From: Gentiana macrophylla
Taxonomy: Eukaryota > Streptophyta > Magnoliopsida > Gentianales > Gentianaceae
Direction: 5' to 3'
Length of the DNA: 64,000 bases
Assembly: GCA_026214975.1 (NCBI GenBank)
Contig: JAOBSW010000167.1
Span: 39,241-103,240, forward strand
Shown: one piece after another, positions 21,585-32,150 of the stretch
How the letters are laid out: the number at the start of each line of letters is the position of its first letter
How positions within the stretch are numbered: position 1 is the stretch's first letter
The notes under the pieces: generated by a model
Told to the model about the DNA's origin: nothing
The model's database searches: none
The model's input: only the letters and a program-made list of their open reading frames with translations
Program-made: the position numbers and the translations under genes

Positions 21585-21820
21585 ATTTTTTTTTTTTTTT
21601 TTTTTTTTGAAAACTTTATCCGGGCGGGATGTGGACGAAAGACTATCTTGAAACCGACAACTTTAACGAGGGAGCAACGAAACACCGCCTTGTTCTAGAA
21701 GGTAATCTTCGATCAAGAACTACGATGAAGTCATATTTGTGTTACACTTCTTCTTGTGTGTGCTTATTCCAATCAGGTGCCCACTTTCCTCCGAAAAGAT
21801 CCCAAACGTCATCACCTTTT
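21461..21820 (+). repeat. Module e, copy 2, right part, with (TA)n tract
   Basis: Resumes with GAGGAACTTTGATGAGAGAA as at 32.09 and 62.85 kb. A (TA)n tract of about 39 units occupies 21502-21579 and is followed by a T run to 21609. From about 21620 it carries the DUF3444 remnant listed separately. Confidence 0.8.
21620..21819 (-). pseudogene. DUF3444 (DnaJ-family C-terminal domain) fragment, copy 1
   Basis: On the reverse strand, spread over shifted frames: VWDLFGGKWAPDWNKHTQEE, then HKYDFIVVLD and VAPSLKL. In DUF3444 proteins (plant DnaJ-domain proteins) the pattern is G-E-V-W-A-L-Y...W-x-P-x-W followed by Y-x-x-V-E-V-L and L-x-K-V. A closer copy is at 32.15-32.56 kb. It is a fragment carried by module e, not a gene. 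Confidence 0.6.
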
Positions 21821-22053
21821 ATATTGCAAGGATTATGGGTGAGCCTCTTTCGTGGTCGGAATTATATAAGTATCTTGAAGAATCCCTTTTGGCTCATGAG
21901 CAAGATTTCGACGTTTTGGATTGGTGGAAACAGAACAGATCCAGCTGGTACCCAATTCTGTCAAGAATGGCATCAGACATTTTGTGTATTTTTAGCTACG
22001 GGCAACTGAAAGAACTTTTGGCAACTGCTCTAGGACAAGTTTGGCAATCGTGA
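21820..22053 (+). pseudogene. hAT transposase C-terminal dimerisation fragment
   Basis: Encodes LSWSELYKYLEESLLAHEQD, then FDVLDWWKQNRSSWYPILSR and MASDILCI, the conserved hAT C-terminal dimerisation region (E-L-x-x-Y-L-E...D-V-L-x-W-W-K...Y-P-x-L-S-x-M-A-x-D-I-L). The rest of the transposase is absent. It abuts the DUF3444 fragment on the opposite strand. Confidence 0.9.
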
Positions 22054-22349
22054 ATAAAAGCAACGACGACGTTGATGAAGGCCTACGACATGTTTCTGAT
22101 GGCAAAATTAGGATTTTAGTCCTCTAAGTTGGCTTATTTTGGATTTTAGTCCTGCTCCTACTCCGGTGAGGAAAATAGTCCTCTAAGTTGGGTTTTTTTT
22201 TGGATTTTAGTCCTATCCGCCGGTTATGCTGACTGGACACCGGAATCATAAAAAATAACTTATATGGACGCCACATCATATGCCATGTTGGATCTACGTG
22301 GCGGTGGGTCCCATTTCTACCCCATTTACTAAAAATAAAAAGTTAATGC

Positions 22350-22412
22350 AGGAAGGATTCGAACCAACGACCTAATGGTAAAACAACAAGTACTTTGCCA
22401 TCTAAGCCACAA
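22350..22412 (-). other. tRNA-like block in left arm of MITE 1
   Basis: Reverse strand reads TGTGGCTTAGATGGCAAAGT (A-box-like) and, ~25 bp later, GGTTCGAATCCTTCC (B box). Too short and lacking paired arms for a tRNA gene. Related to the block at 23001-23070 on the other strand. Confidence 0.55.
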
Positions 22413-23000
22413 CTTTAATGTTTATACTATGACAAGATTTATTACTTATGCATAATATGGTTTCCTTTGGTTTAATTTTCCTTGTTAATTTGATGTAGTT
22501 ATTTTTTATAAATTAAAAAAAAAAAAAATACTATCTACGTCCCTAAATGTAAGTGGATTTAGAATTATCATATACATTAATAAAGTGATTAATTAATTTT
22601 TTTTTGAAACACAGTGTTTGGTTCTCAAAAAAAACTATAGTGTTTGATATACAATTTGATTATCATTAATTAATGTAATAATTATGATATTAAAAAAGTT
22701 GACTGAATATATACAAATTAATAGTAAGATAAGAAAAATATTTATAATTATTACTCTTCTGGTAATGTAAGGTCGACTTACATTAATAATAATAAGAATA
22801 ATAGGTTATAAAAAAAAAATTAAAAACATTATGCAAGAGCTCTTATATATATATCATCTACAGTTAAATTTTTTTTTTTTTTGAGGTAATCTACAGTTAA
22901 ATTAACTTTGTAAATAAATTTATTTAAATTAGGCACATATAATGTTGGAAGAAATGTTATTGTGCATAAGTAATTACTTGTGTCATAAAAAAAATATTGA

Positions 23001-23070
23001 AGTTATAGCTTGGATGGCAAAGTGCTTGGTATTTTACAACAAGGTTGCTGGTTCGAATCCTTCTTCCCTC
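23001..23070 (+). other. tRNA-like block in right arm of MITE 1
   Basis: ATAGCTTGGATGGCAAAGTG followed by GCTGGTTCGAATCCTTC, the inverted partner of 22350-22412. Together they give the element two internal pol III-like promoters facing opposite ways. Confidence 0.55.
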
Positions 23071-23315
23071 AACTTTTTATTTTTAGTAAATGGAGGAGAA
23101 ATGGGACCCACAAGCCATGTAGATCCCACGTGGCAGCCTAGTGGCATCCACGTCATCAATTTTAAAATATTCGTGCCTTGGTCAAGAATATCTCAGCGGA
23201 TAGGACTAAAATCCAAAAAAAAAGCCAACTTAGAGGACTATTTTCCTCACCGGAGTAGGAGCAGAACTAAAATCCAAAATAGACCAACTTAGAGGACTAA
23301 AATCCTAATTTTGCC

Positions 23316-23555
23316 TGTTTCTGATACACCCGCTGCTTCCAAAAGAAGATTATCCAGTCAATTAACAAAAAAAAATAGATCGAAACATGAAAAATATATA
23401 TATATATATATATGATGTCAATTACTCGCAAATTATGCATAAAAAAAGGATGGATTACGCAAGTAATTATTCGTAAGAACATATGGAAACTTGGAAGAAA
23501 AAAAAATTTAGAGAAGGATATTATGCAGTCACTTAATTATTCGAATATTCTGCAT
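23316..23555 (+). repeat. Macrorepeat segment after module e (shared with 59.72-59.92 kb)
   Basis: AAAAGAAGATTATCCAGTCA, GATCGAAACATGAA, CGCAAATTATGCATAAAA and ATATTATGCAGTCACT recur in the same order near 59720-59920. A short (TA)n tract lies at 23394-23413. No gene. Confidence 0.75.
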
Positions 23556-24390
23556 AAAACAACAAAAAAAAATGCATTTACGTTTCAATTTTTAACACTA
23601 ATTTACCTAAATTAAATCTTAATAATACATGTTCTTGAATTCCCAATTTACCAAGATTTATTGAAATATCTTATAAATGCTACTGCCACAAAATTATCAA
23701 CACATCATGCATTAACACCATTGATCAAGACCATATTATGTCACTCCTTTTGTCGAGTGATTGTGGCACTTATCCTAATTTTTCGGGAGCATCGGATAAT
23801 GGCCGGATATACCTGAAAACAAAAATGGCTAATGCCGATGGTGTGAAATCACTCAGCGGATTCATTTGGAGGTCCGGTAGAAAAATCAGACATGTAACTA
23901 GTAAACATTCAATGACAAAAATAAACAATATTTTAAATAAATAAGATATATAACTGAATGTACTGTTTGTTCTAAAAGGGCAGCAACTGATAGATTACAT
24001 AAAAATGAAAAGAAAAAAGAACAATCTTTCCGAGTACCTATGATATGTCACGATCAACGATCTTTCTGATACATAATTTTTTAACAAAGACTCTTCGAGG
24101 AGAATCTTCAAATTAAAAGGCATTGTTTTCATTTTTGTTGCAAAACCTTCACGACAATAGATGGCTGTCAGAAATCTTTAAAATTTGGGTAATGTTATAC
24201 ACTTTATTTATATATTGGAGCGCGGCTGCAAGAATTAGGATAGGAAAATTTGGGTAATGATATAAACTTTATATATAGGAGGCAAGCACGGGCGCTACAA
24301 GGATTTAGGGTTAGGGTATGGAAATTCATCAAAATTTCAGAAACTCGGGTCAATAAATTAAAAACAAATAATGGGTAAATGTTAAAAAAT
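23556..24390 (+). repeat. Module a, copy 2
   Basis: Most complete copy. It runs from AAATGCATTTACGTTTCAAT through TTGATCAAGACCATATTATG, GATGGTGTGAAATCACTCAG, CATTCAATGACAAAAATAAA and GGGTAATGATATAAACTTTA to TCAATAAATTAAAAACAAAT. No convincing coding frame. Confidence 0.8.
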
Positions 24391-24859
24391 TACCTAGCGT
24401 GTTTATTACTTCCACAATTTATTATTATCAAATACAATTAATTTTTTTTCTTCAGAAACCGATAAATGATTTTAATTTAAAATGATACAAACTAAAGAAA
24501 TAATATATACTACCTCCGTCCCACAAAAAGTGTCCACTTTTTGTGGGACACGGAGATTAAGAAAATAATTAATGTGTTGTATTTTAAGAATGAATAGACA
24601 AATATACCCTTAACTAATCATAAATGCTTGTTTTGGAATATGAAAGGATTATGGAAAATTAAATGTTAAAATAGGGGTATGATTGGAAAAAATGTATTTA
24701 ATGATGTATTGGAAATTTAAATGAACACTTTTTATGGGACAATTCATTTTTCCGTTATAGACACTTTTTGTGGGACGGAGGTAGTAATACATAATGTGGT
24801 AATATGTTATTTATCACTCCCTGAATAATAATTAAGGCTCAAGTTTTAAGAAGGTTGAC
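24391..24859 (+). repeat. Module b, copy 2
   Basis: AGCGTGTTTATTACTTCCAC, then ATGATACAAACTAAAGAAAT, interrupted by the mariner MITE, then TAATACATAATGTGGTAATA and AATAATAATTAAGGCTCAAG. Confidence 0.75.
24510..24784. mobile_element. Mariner/Stowaway-type MITE, complete (275 bp)
   Basis: TIRs CTACCTCCGTCCCACAAAAA and the inverted TTTTTGTGGGACGGAGGTAG, flanked by TA on both sides (24508-24509, 24785-24786). Empty sites exist in the window at 36.25 and 52.65 kb (AAAGAAATAAT...ATACATAATGTGG), confirming the borders. Confidence 0.93.
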
Positions 24860-25044
24860 GTGGGTACGACCCATTGTCGTACAAGTGGCACTTTCTGGAA
24901 TAATTTGGATCCTCTAAACAAGTGGGCCAAAGAATCTCAGCCCAATATGGGGCCTTAAACAGATCGATCTTCATGCAAGACATATCATTCTCCGTCATCT
25001 AGGTCACTTGAGCATGATTTTCTCTTAGCTCATTCAAACCGACA
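24860..25044 (+). repeat. Module c, copy 1 (cut by Gypsy element)
   Basis: GTGGGTACGACCCATTG, CAGCCCAATATGGGGCCTTA, AGCTCATTCAAACCGACA, matching 39.13-39.33 and 52.74-52.92 kb. The rest of module c is missing; the Gypsy LTR starts here. Confidence 0.75.
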
Positions 25045-27472
25045 TGTTGTCCTTTTTGATCAACCCGTTCCAAACGGCCCCCTACAACTGGTGCCAAACC
25101 ATCTACCCTTGCTGAACTCCCTAACTTCCTGCTCCGTTAACACCACGAGAACTTCTACGGGTTCCTTCCATTCAGAAAGATCAAGGAAAACCAGAACGGT
25201 TACTAAGTGATCTATAGAAGTCATATCTCAAGGAATATAAGCCTCAGAAAGACAAAAAACTTTGCTCGATACCAACCAATCAGAACGCCCAATTCCCGGA
25301 CACCGAGTCTTTATCCGGAAAAGAATGTTCGACACGTATAACATTAAATAGACTGTATGCATACGCCTCTACGTTATCGTATTCAGTTAACCAAAACAGA
25401 AGGTAAAGAGACTCGGGTGAAACCGTAAATGATACTAGAATTACATTTCCATCCAACTAAAAGGGTAGAAAAAGAAACTTACAACAACGGAACAACTTAG
25501 TTTGTACAAAATCTTACAACATGTAAATCGCTACCTTTACGACACACGTCTTAACAAAGTCAAAACCAAATACAACATGTTTGAAGATAAAAAGTGCAAG
25601 ATACACAATTCGATGAGGTATTGAATATGATAAAACTCCATGGCAGTAGCATATCAAACATCATCCTCATACTTATCATAATCCGGCTCAACATGTATGT
25701 CTTCTGACGTAAGAAAACAACATACAAACATGAAATAGAGGTAATTACAAAGTGTACTTATTAAAAGGTAAAAGCTATTGAACAATTATGCTTTATAATG
25801 AAATGAGAACGTTTTATTATTATTAAGGATTATCTTTATGAACACGAATCAAACTTTACATTTCAATTCATGCTCATCAACATGTCATGAGGGTCCTAAT
25901 TGTTTCTAGCTTAGCTTATCTTTGTTACACCAAGTATTTAAGGGCACTACGCACGGTGCTGCTCACCGAGAAGCATCTGCTTGAAACCTACTAGTGGTGC
26001 TGCACTAGTAGCCATGGTTCTAGTCCTGATAGTGTGTGTGTTCGGTGAAACCTCTACTATTGGTGCCTCTCTAAGGCCAACGGAGTAATTCAATTCTCTG
26101 GCCACATCACACATCGTGATATTGACTTGTGCCTTACCAAGAATCATTGATGTTTATGCTTTTAACTACAGAAGTATGTATGCTATTAGTTGTTAACTAG
26201 CCACCTAAGTGTTTTCAAGACAAAATCTCACTTACACTTCTACTTCTTTACTTAGAAAACTAGACATTAACAAAGCTTATCACATACATAGACATTGATG
26301 GATATTTAACCACCAAAGCACAAGGCCATTCATTCTATTCAAATGATGTCGGAACTTCAAATCTTAGGAAGAATCCATTCGGTGCCGGAATTAAACGCAT
26401 CAGAAGCATAATCATGGATTTTTTAAGCTTATTTATGTTTATTAGATCAATAAATATCAATCAAAACTCAATTTGGGGTCTTAGAAACCAAAAAGTGGAC
26501 AACAGGCACTTTGGGGCGCGCCAGGCCTCTTTGGTACATGCTGAAGCACATCAGAGACATTGCAGATTATTTTGCTCGGTGTTGGCGATCGTGCCAAACC
26601 CTTTCGGCATGCGCCAAAATGGTGTGAACAATCTGCACAACTTCTGCTTCAGTTCAGCGTGCGGTAAAGCCATCAAGCGTGCTCTAAAATCCCTAAAACT
26701 ATTCTGCTTACTCATTGTTTCCTCTTGGTGCGCACTGAAGCCCTTTGGTCGCCAAAAGGTCGAAACTGCCCCAATACCAGAATTTTCTGCACTTTTTGAA
26801 TCCAAACCAATCCCAACACATATGCAACAAGATGAACACAGGAAATATCAGCAAAACAACACCAAATCATTACCACACAACTACCAAACATTATAAAACA
26901 GTAAGAGTTGAATAGGAAGACCCTCTTACTTGTGATTCAAAGCAAAAGCAAGCAATTTCAACTCAAAACAGCCCCAACTCTTGATCCTTCAACGAAAAAC
27001 CTAATTGACCAACAATTAAACCTAAATTAATTGTGATCAAAGGTTTCTAAATAAACTATTCTACGAATTGAACAACTTAAAGCTTTAGAAAATCTTCAGA
27101 ACTTAAAGATTCCAAACTAGGGAAAAAACATACCATCTCCAAACTCTAAACTTTTGCTACCAAAAGGATGCTCTTCTCATGCTTATTTCATTTTTATACT
27201 TGATTCTGAAATCCAATGAACGATTAGGAAGATCCTTTGAAGAATCTATTTGTCTTTTGGTTTTCTATATTATTTTGCTCCCAAAGCCAGAAGTTCGAAT
27301 TTGCAATCAAATGTTTGACAAGTTCCCAAATAATGTTTTATTTGTTCCCTATAAAGAGTCCCATCATTTAAATCCCTTTTTTTATAACTTAATCCATACT
27401 AAAATAAATAAAATATTTTGATTTTGTGTAAAATGACACGTCTTCCATTTCCCAAAAAATCAGAATATTACA
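25045..27472 (-). repeat. Gypsy long LTR (left copy)
   Basis: TGTTGTCC...ATATTACA; the reverse strand starts TGTAATATTCTGATTTTTTG. Aligns along its whole length with 29378-31769, e.g. GAACTTCTACGGGTTCC, GATACTAGAATTACATTTCC and CTAGTGGTGCTGCACTAGTA. ORFs inside (such as 26414-26896) are not shared in frame with the other LTR and are not taken as genes. Confidence 0.88.
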
Positions 27473-27474
27473 TT

Positions 27475-28019
27475 CCTCCCCCTTAAGAGGAGTTTAGTCC
27501 TCGAAAATGAAGCATACTCCAACTATAAGCTTCTTCTCTAGCAACACTCTTCAACACAAACCAAACCGGATTTTCATCTTGTTTTCCACAGATAACAACT
27601 AACAACTCTTATCTCTGCCAATAACGGAGCCAGATACTACTGATTCCCAACTGTTCAAACGCTTGCATACTCAACCCAACAACTGATCAACCACATCTTG
27701 AACCACAGAAAATGCACTAACCAATATTCTAATCAACTGATCATCAGCCTCTACATTCGCTTTACCCGGATGGTATCCTGACCTAAGAACAATCTTAGCA
27801 ACTGTAGATTCCAACTTGACATCAACTTGTGGTAACATCTTTGCATCATTGGTTACTCTTACCCAAAGATGTTGTTGTATACGAAGAACTCCGTAAAGGT
27901 TGAAAGGGGTAGGTTTAATTTTTGAGCTATCTTACTTAACACAAAATTATTTGACGCCGCCATGTCAAATAAGGTTGACACGGCTAAGTTATCCATTAAC
28001 ATTGTACCTAAAAGCTAGT
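27475..28019 (-). pseudogene. Gypsy protease fused to an RNase H scrap (pol deletion)
   Basis: Around 28005-27880 the reverse strand reads GTMLMDNLAVSTLFDMAASN, the retropepsin region with the D-T-G-A site altered to D-M-A-A. About 100 bp later comes SGYHPGKANVEADDQL, the conserved RNase H end of Gypsy RT (Y-H-P-G-K-A-N-V-V-A-D). The whole RT is missing between them, and integrase is reduced to a few degenerate residues before the LTR. Confidence 0.75.
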
Positions 28020-28980
28020 TCATTTACTTAAATACAAATACAACATGAATTTAATTGTTTCATAAAGGTAGTTCGGAAAACAAATAAAATAAAAGATACG
28101 TGGAATGATCGCATCCGATGCAAACACACGAGCCGCCCTACTTGCACTTCCTGGTTGCTTCCTTGATTTCCTTAGTGTTTCTTGAAGGGCAAGCTCTCGC
28201 AATGCATCCGTATCTCCACAATGGTAACAACCGCTTGAACTTGCTCGACACTTCTCCGAGTGGTTCTTCTTGCACTTCGGACAAACTTGTGCACTAAATG
28301 TTGACGTTGTCGCAAGTGGTGCCGAGTTCTTGATCACATCCTGTTGTGGTGATTCCTAACTATTTTCTTGGATAATCTCAAAAGATCTCCTGCTCTGTGC
28401 AAATACCGGAGGCTTGTTCTTGAAGGTCTCAACCTCTAAGACATTTTCAACCATCTCTGTCATACTCCTCCGCTTCAAACCCAACATGCCAAATCTTATC
28501 TCTCTTGCCAAATCATTCGAATCTACGCCTCCGCATTTCTTGAGATTCATAATCTCTCGAATAAAATCTACACAACTCATAACCGATGAGAATATGCGTG
28601 ACTATCATTTGTTGTCCTTGTTATAGGTGTAAGAATTGGCTTGCCTTCTCCGCCTAAACTATGGGTGGAAAGTACTCCCTGTAAAACAAATCATTGAACA
28701 ACTTCCAATCCGTTATCTTTTCCTTACTATTCTCAATTGCCTCAATTCAATTTTTTCGATGTTTCAAGCATAAAACCGACCGCCAATTATGCCCATTCGA
28801 ACTTAGGAATACTCACAAACCTACAAGATTTCTCAAAAATTCCGATCCACCTCTGTACTACCGCCGGTTCTACATTCCCAAAGATATCTTGTACTATGTT
28901 CCACTTTAACCTCGTATACCAATCCATCATGCCTGCCTGGCCCTGAACTGGTAGATTCAAAGGAGGATAAATTGAAGGAT
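28020..28980 (-). pseudogene. Gypsy gag with zinc knuckle
   Basis: A degenerate gag (about 28960-28620) includes WKLFNDLFYREYFPP in the usual position for R-F-x-x-x-Y-F-P. The next ORF (28580-28356) has GVDSNDLAREIRFGMLGLK, fitting the gag C-lobe. Then comes CPKCKKNHSEKC and CYHCGDTDALREL, a zinc-finger pair of which the second is a CCHC knuckle with H and last C lost. Stops break the frame. Upstream 28.98-29.38 kb is a proline-rich leader. Confidence 0.8.
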
Positions 28981-29377
28981 TAACGGGTGTCTATCCTGCG
29001 GGTGTTTCTTGACAGTAATGGTGATATCTTTGATGATGATGTGGAGCATGGTAAGGATAAGGTAATCCATAAGATGGGTAACCAAAACCGTAGTGCTGCT
29101 CAACTCTTGGTGATGGAGGAATAACTTTAGGTGGTATAGGATAACTTGTGGGTGGATAAAAAATCTATTGAGGTGGGTAGCTCATCGGATGAGGTGGATG
29201 AGCCACACTTGCTTATGGTGGATACATCTCGGTCGTGGGAGGAATATACACTTTGGAGGCATATCTCTTTTGATAGTAAGCGTGATGAATCCATCAACAT
29301 GCTCATGTGGACCATGATCATCGGAGGTGGTACTGGTGGTGTGGAGGTTGTTGTTGATGAGGTATCCGATTCGATGA

Positions 29378-31769
29378 TGTTGTCCTTGTTGATCAAACGG
29401 CCCGCACAACAAGTGCCAAACCATCCGCCCCTTTGTTGAACTCCCAAACTTCCCCGCTCCGTTAACACCATGAGAACTTCTACGGGTTCCCGCCATTCGA
29501 AAGATCAAGAAAGATCGAACGGTTACTAAGTGGTCTATAGAAGTCTTATATCAATGAATATAAGCCTAGGACAACAAAAAGGTTCGCCTGATACCAATCA
29601 GAATGCCTCATTCCCGAATACCGAGTCCTTATCCGGAAAAGAATGTTTGACACGATACCATTAAATAAATACAACATTATACGGAAACCTCTACTTGGCC
29701 ATATCGAGTTAAGAAAAACAGAATCTAAAGTGACTCGGGTGAAACTGTAAATGATACTAGAATTATATTGCCATCCAACTAAAAGGGTAGAAAAGGAAAC
29801 TTACAACAACAGAACAACTTACATTGTATGAAATCTTACAATAGAAACTACTACCTTACAACATGGTCTTAACAAAGTCAAAACAAAATAAAACATGTTT
29901 GAAGATAAAAGGTACAAGATACACAGTTCGATAAGGTAATAAAAGCATGATAAAACTCCATAGCGTAGCATGTCAAACATCATCCTCATGCTCATCATAA
30001 TCTGGCTCAACCTATATGTATTCTCACATAAGAAAACAACACACAAACATGCAATAAAGATAAGTAAAAAGCGTACTTAGTAAAAGATAGAAGCTATTGA
30101 ACAATTATGCTTTATAATGAAAAAGGAGAACATTTTATTATTATTAAGGATTATCTTTATGAACATGACTCAAACTCTAGGGTTCACTTTATGCTGATCA
30201 ACATGCCGTGAGGATCCTATTTGTTTCTAGCTTAGCTTATTTTTTTACACCAAGTATTCAAGGGAACTACGCACGGTGCTGCTCACCGAGAAGCATATGC
30301 TTGCAACCTACTAGTGGTGCTGCATTAGTAGCCACGGGCTAGTCCCGATAGTGTGGGTGTGCTTGGTGAAAATCCCTCTACTTTTGGTGCATATCAAAGG
30401 CCATCAGAGTTATTCACTTTCTCTGACCACATCACATATCGCGATATTGTCTTGTGCCTTACCAAAAACCATTGATGTTTATGCTTTTAGCAACACAAGT
30501 ATGTATGTTATTAGTTGTTAACTACCACCTAAGTGTTTTCAAGGCAAAAGATCACATACACTTCTACTCACTCACTTAGACAACTAGACATTAACAAAGA
30601 CTATCACATACACATAAATTGATGGATATTTAACCATTAAAGCATGCTATTAATGCTATTCTGACGGTCCAGAACTTCAACTCTTAGGAAAAATCCATTC
30701 GGTGCCAGAATTAAACGCATCAGAAGCTTAATAATGGTTTTGTTAAGTTTATTTAAGTTTATTAGATCAAGATATATCAATCAAAACTCAATTCGGGGTC
30801 TTAGAAACCCAAAACCGCACAACAGGCTCTTTGGCGTGCGCCAGGCCTCTTTGGTGCATGTTGAAGCTCATCAGAGACATTGCAGATTATTCTCGCTCGG
30901 TGTTGGTGCATGCCAAACCCTTTCGGGCGTGCTCAAAACGGATCGAACAATCTACACAAACCGCGACACAATTGCGCGTGCTAAAGCCATCAAGCTTGTG
31001 CTAAAAGCCCTAAAACCATTATGCTCGCCACTGTTTCCCTTGGCGAAGCGCCGAGCCCTTTTGGCGCGCCAAAAGGTCAAACCGCCCAAAACCGAATTTT
31101 ACGCAGACTTTTCGAATCCAAACCAGTTTCAACACATATGCAACTAGTTTAACATAGAAATACCAAATCATTACCACACGACATCCTAACATTATAAAAC
31201 AAGAAGAGTCAATATGAAGACCCTTTTACTTATGATCCAAAGCAAAATCAAGCAATTTCAACACAAAACAGCCCCAACACTTGATCCTTCAACCCAATAC
31301 CTAATTGGTCAACAATTAAACCTAAATTAAAATTGATCAAAGGTTTCTAAACTAACTATTATACGAATTGAACAACTTAAAGCTTAAGAAAAGGTTCAGA
31401 ACTTAAAGATTCCAAACTAGGATAAAATCATACCTTCTCCAAACTTTGATACCAAAACGATGATCTTATCACGCTGATGTCGTTTCTATACTTGATTCTG
31501 AAATCCAACGACTTAGAAAGATCCTTTGAAGATTCTATTTCTCGATTTGTTTTCTGTTTTCCTTTGCTCCCAAAGCCAGAAGTCGAACATGCTATCAAAT
31601 GTCTGACAACTACCTAAATAATTGAGAGTTTATTTGTTCCCAATAAAAACTTCCCCTCATTTAAATCCTTTTTTCTTTTTTATAACTTAATCCATAATTA
31701 AATAAGTATAATACTCAGATTTTGTGAAAAATGACATGTCTGACTTTTTCCGAGAATCGAAATATTTCA
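29378..31769 (-). repeat. Gypsy long LTR (right copy)
   Basis: Partner of 25045-27472, with many substitutions and small indels, so the insertion is old. Right border GAAATATTTCA followed directly by module d (CATATAGCCACAAAAGTG). Confidence 0.88.
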
Positions 31770-32150
31770 CATATAGCCACAAAAGTGAATTACTTATTAA
31801 GTTTCCTAATACGTGTAAATAGCCTACATAAAAATTTGAACAAAATAAGATAGGGGTAGGAGTATTGACAGCTTTATCACATAGCTTGTATTGAACGGAG
31901 AGATCAGTCATTTTATATTTCTTCGGTTTGGTTGGGTTTAGTGTCTTATATATTCTTGCCGGAGAGCATTGTAATGATGTTTTTATCAGTCGCATCCTTG
32001 AGAAGCTCCGGAAGGGTAGTTGTTGGATCGATTTCAAGACAAGGTACCATTTGGAGCATTTAGGGATTCTTCACCAGTAAACATGTAATGAGGAACCTGA
32101 TGAGAGAGTCATAACATGTCTTATTCCGGGTTTTTTTTTTGAAAATTTTA
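31770..32150 (+). repeat. Modules d-e, copy 3
   Basis: GTGAATTACTTATTAAGTTT then CAGCTTTATCACATAGCTTG, ACGGAGAGATCAGTCATTTT, CGGAGAGCATTGTAATGATG and CATGTAATGAGGAACCTGAT. This copy shows the uninterrupted site of both the SINE (15.63 kb) and the Copia element (16.28 kb). Confidence 0.8.

Larger units (their letters stand above)
22101..23315. mobile_element. Fold-back MULE MITE 1 (1215 bp) with 10 bp target duplication
   Basis: Exact 10 bp duplication TGTTTCTGAT at 22091-22100 and 23316-23325. The ends are inverted repeats of about 90 bp starting GGCAAAATTAGGATTTTAGT. Inner arms are also partly inverted and include tRNA-like blocks at 22350-22412 and 23001-23070. A mariner-like TIR (CTATCTACGTCCCTAAATG, ~22531) lies nested inside. 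No transposase. Confidence 0.92.
25045..31769 (-). mobile_element. Ty3/Gypsy retrotransposon with 2.4 kb LTRs and deleted pol
   Basis: LTRs at 25045-27472 and 29378-31769 enclose only 1.9 kb. Reverse strand gene order: gag (28.96-28.2 kb), protease remnant, a small RNase H scrap, then a purine-rich tract CTTAAGGGGGAGGAA beside the left LTR. RT, most of RNase H and integrase are deleted. The two flanks belong to different macrorepeat modules (c left, d right) and no target duplication is seen. Confidence 0.88.

Noticed and set aside
22350..23070. tRNA genes
   Set aside because: A- and B-box-like motifs are present, but there is no paired acceptor stem and no plausible cloverleaf. They lie in inverted arms of a MITE.
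26414..26896. 160-codon ORF, with a similar ORF at 30734-31147
   Set aside because: Both lie in equivalent positions of the Gypsy LTRs, on the strand opposite to the element, and the frame is not conserved between them. Taken as LTR sequence.
29127..29508. Three overlapping ORFs of about 100 codons
   Set aside because: They cross the Gypsy LTR/leader junction, overlap each other on both strands and show only low-complexity Pro, Ser or Val content.
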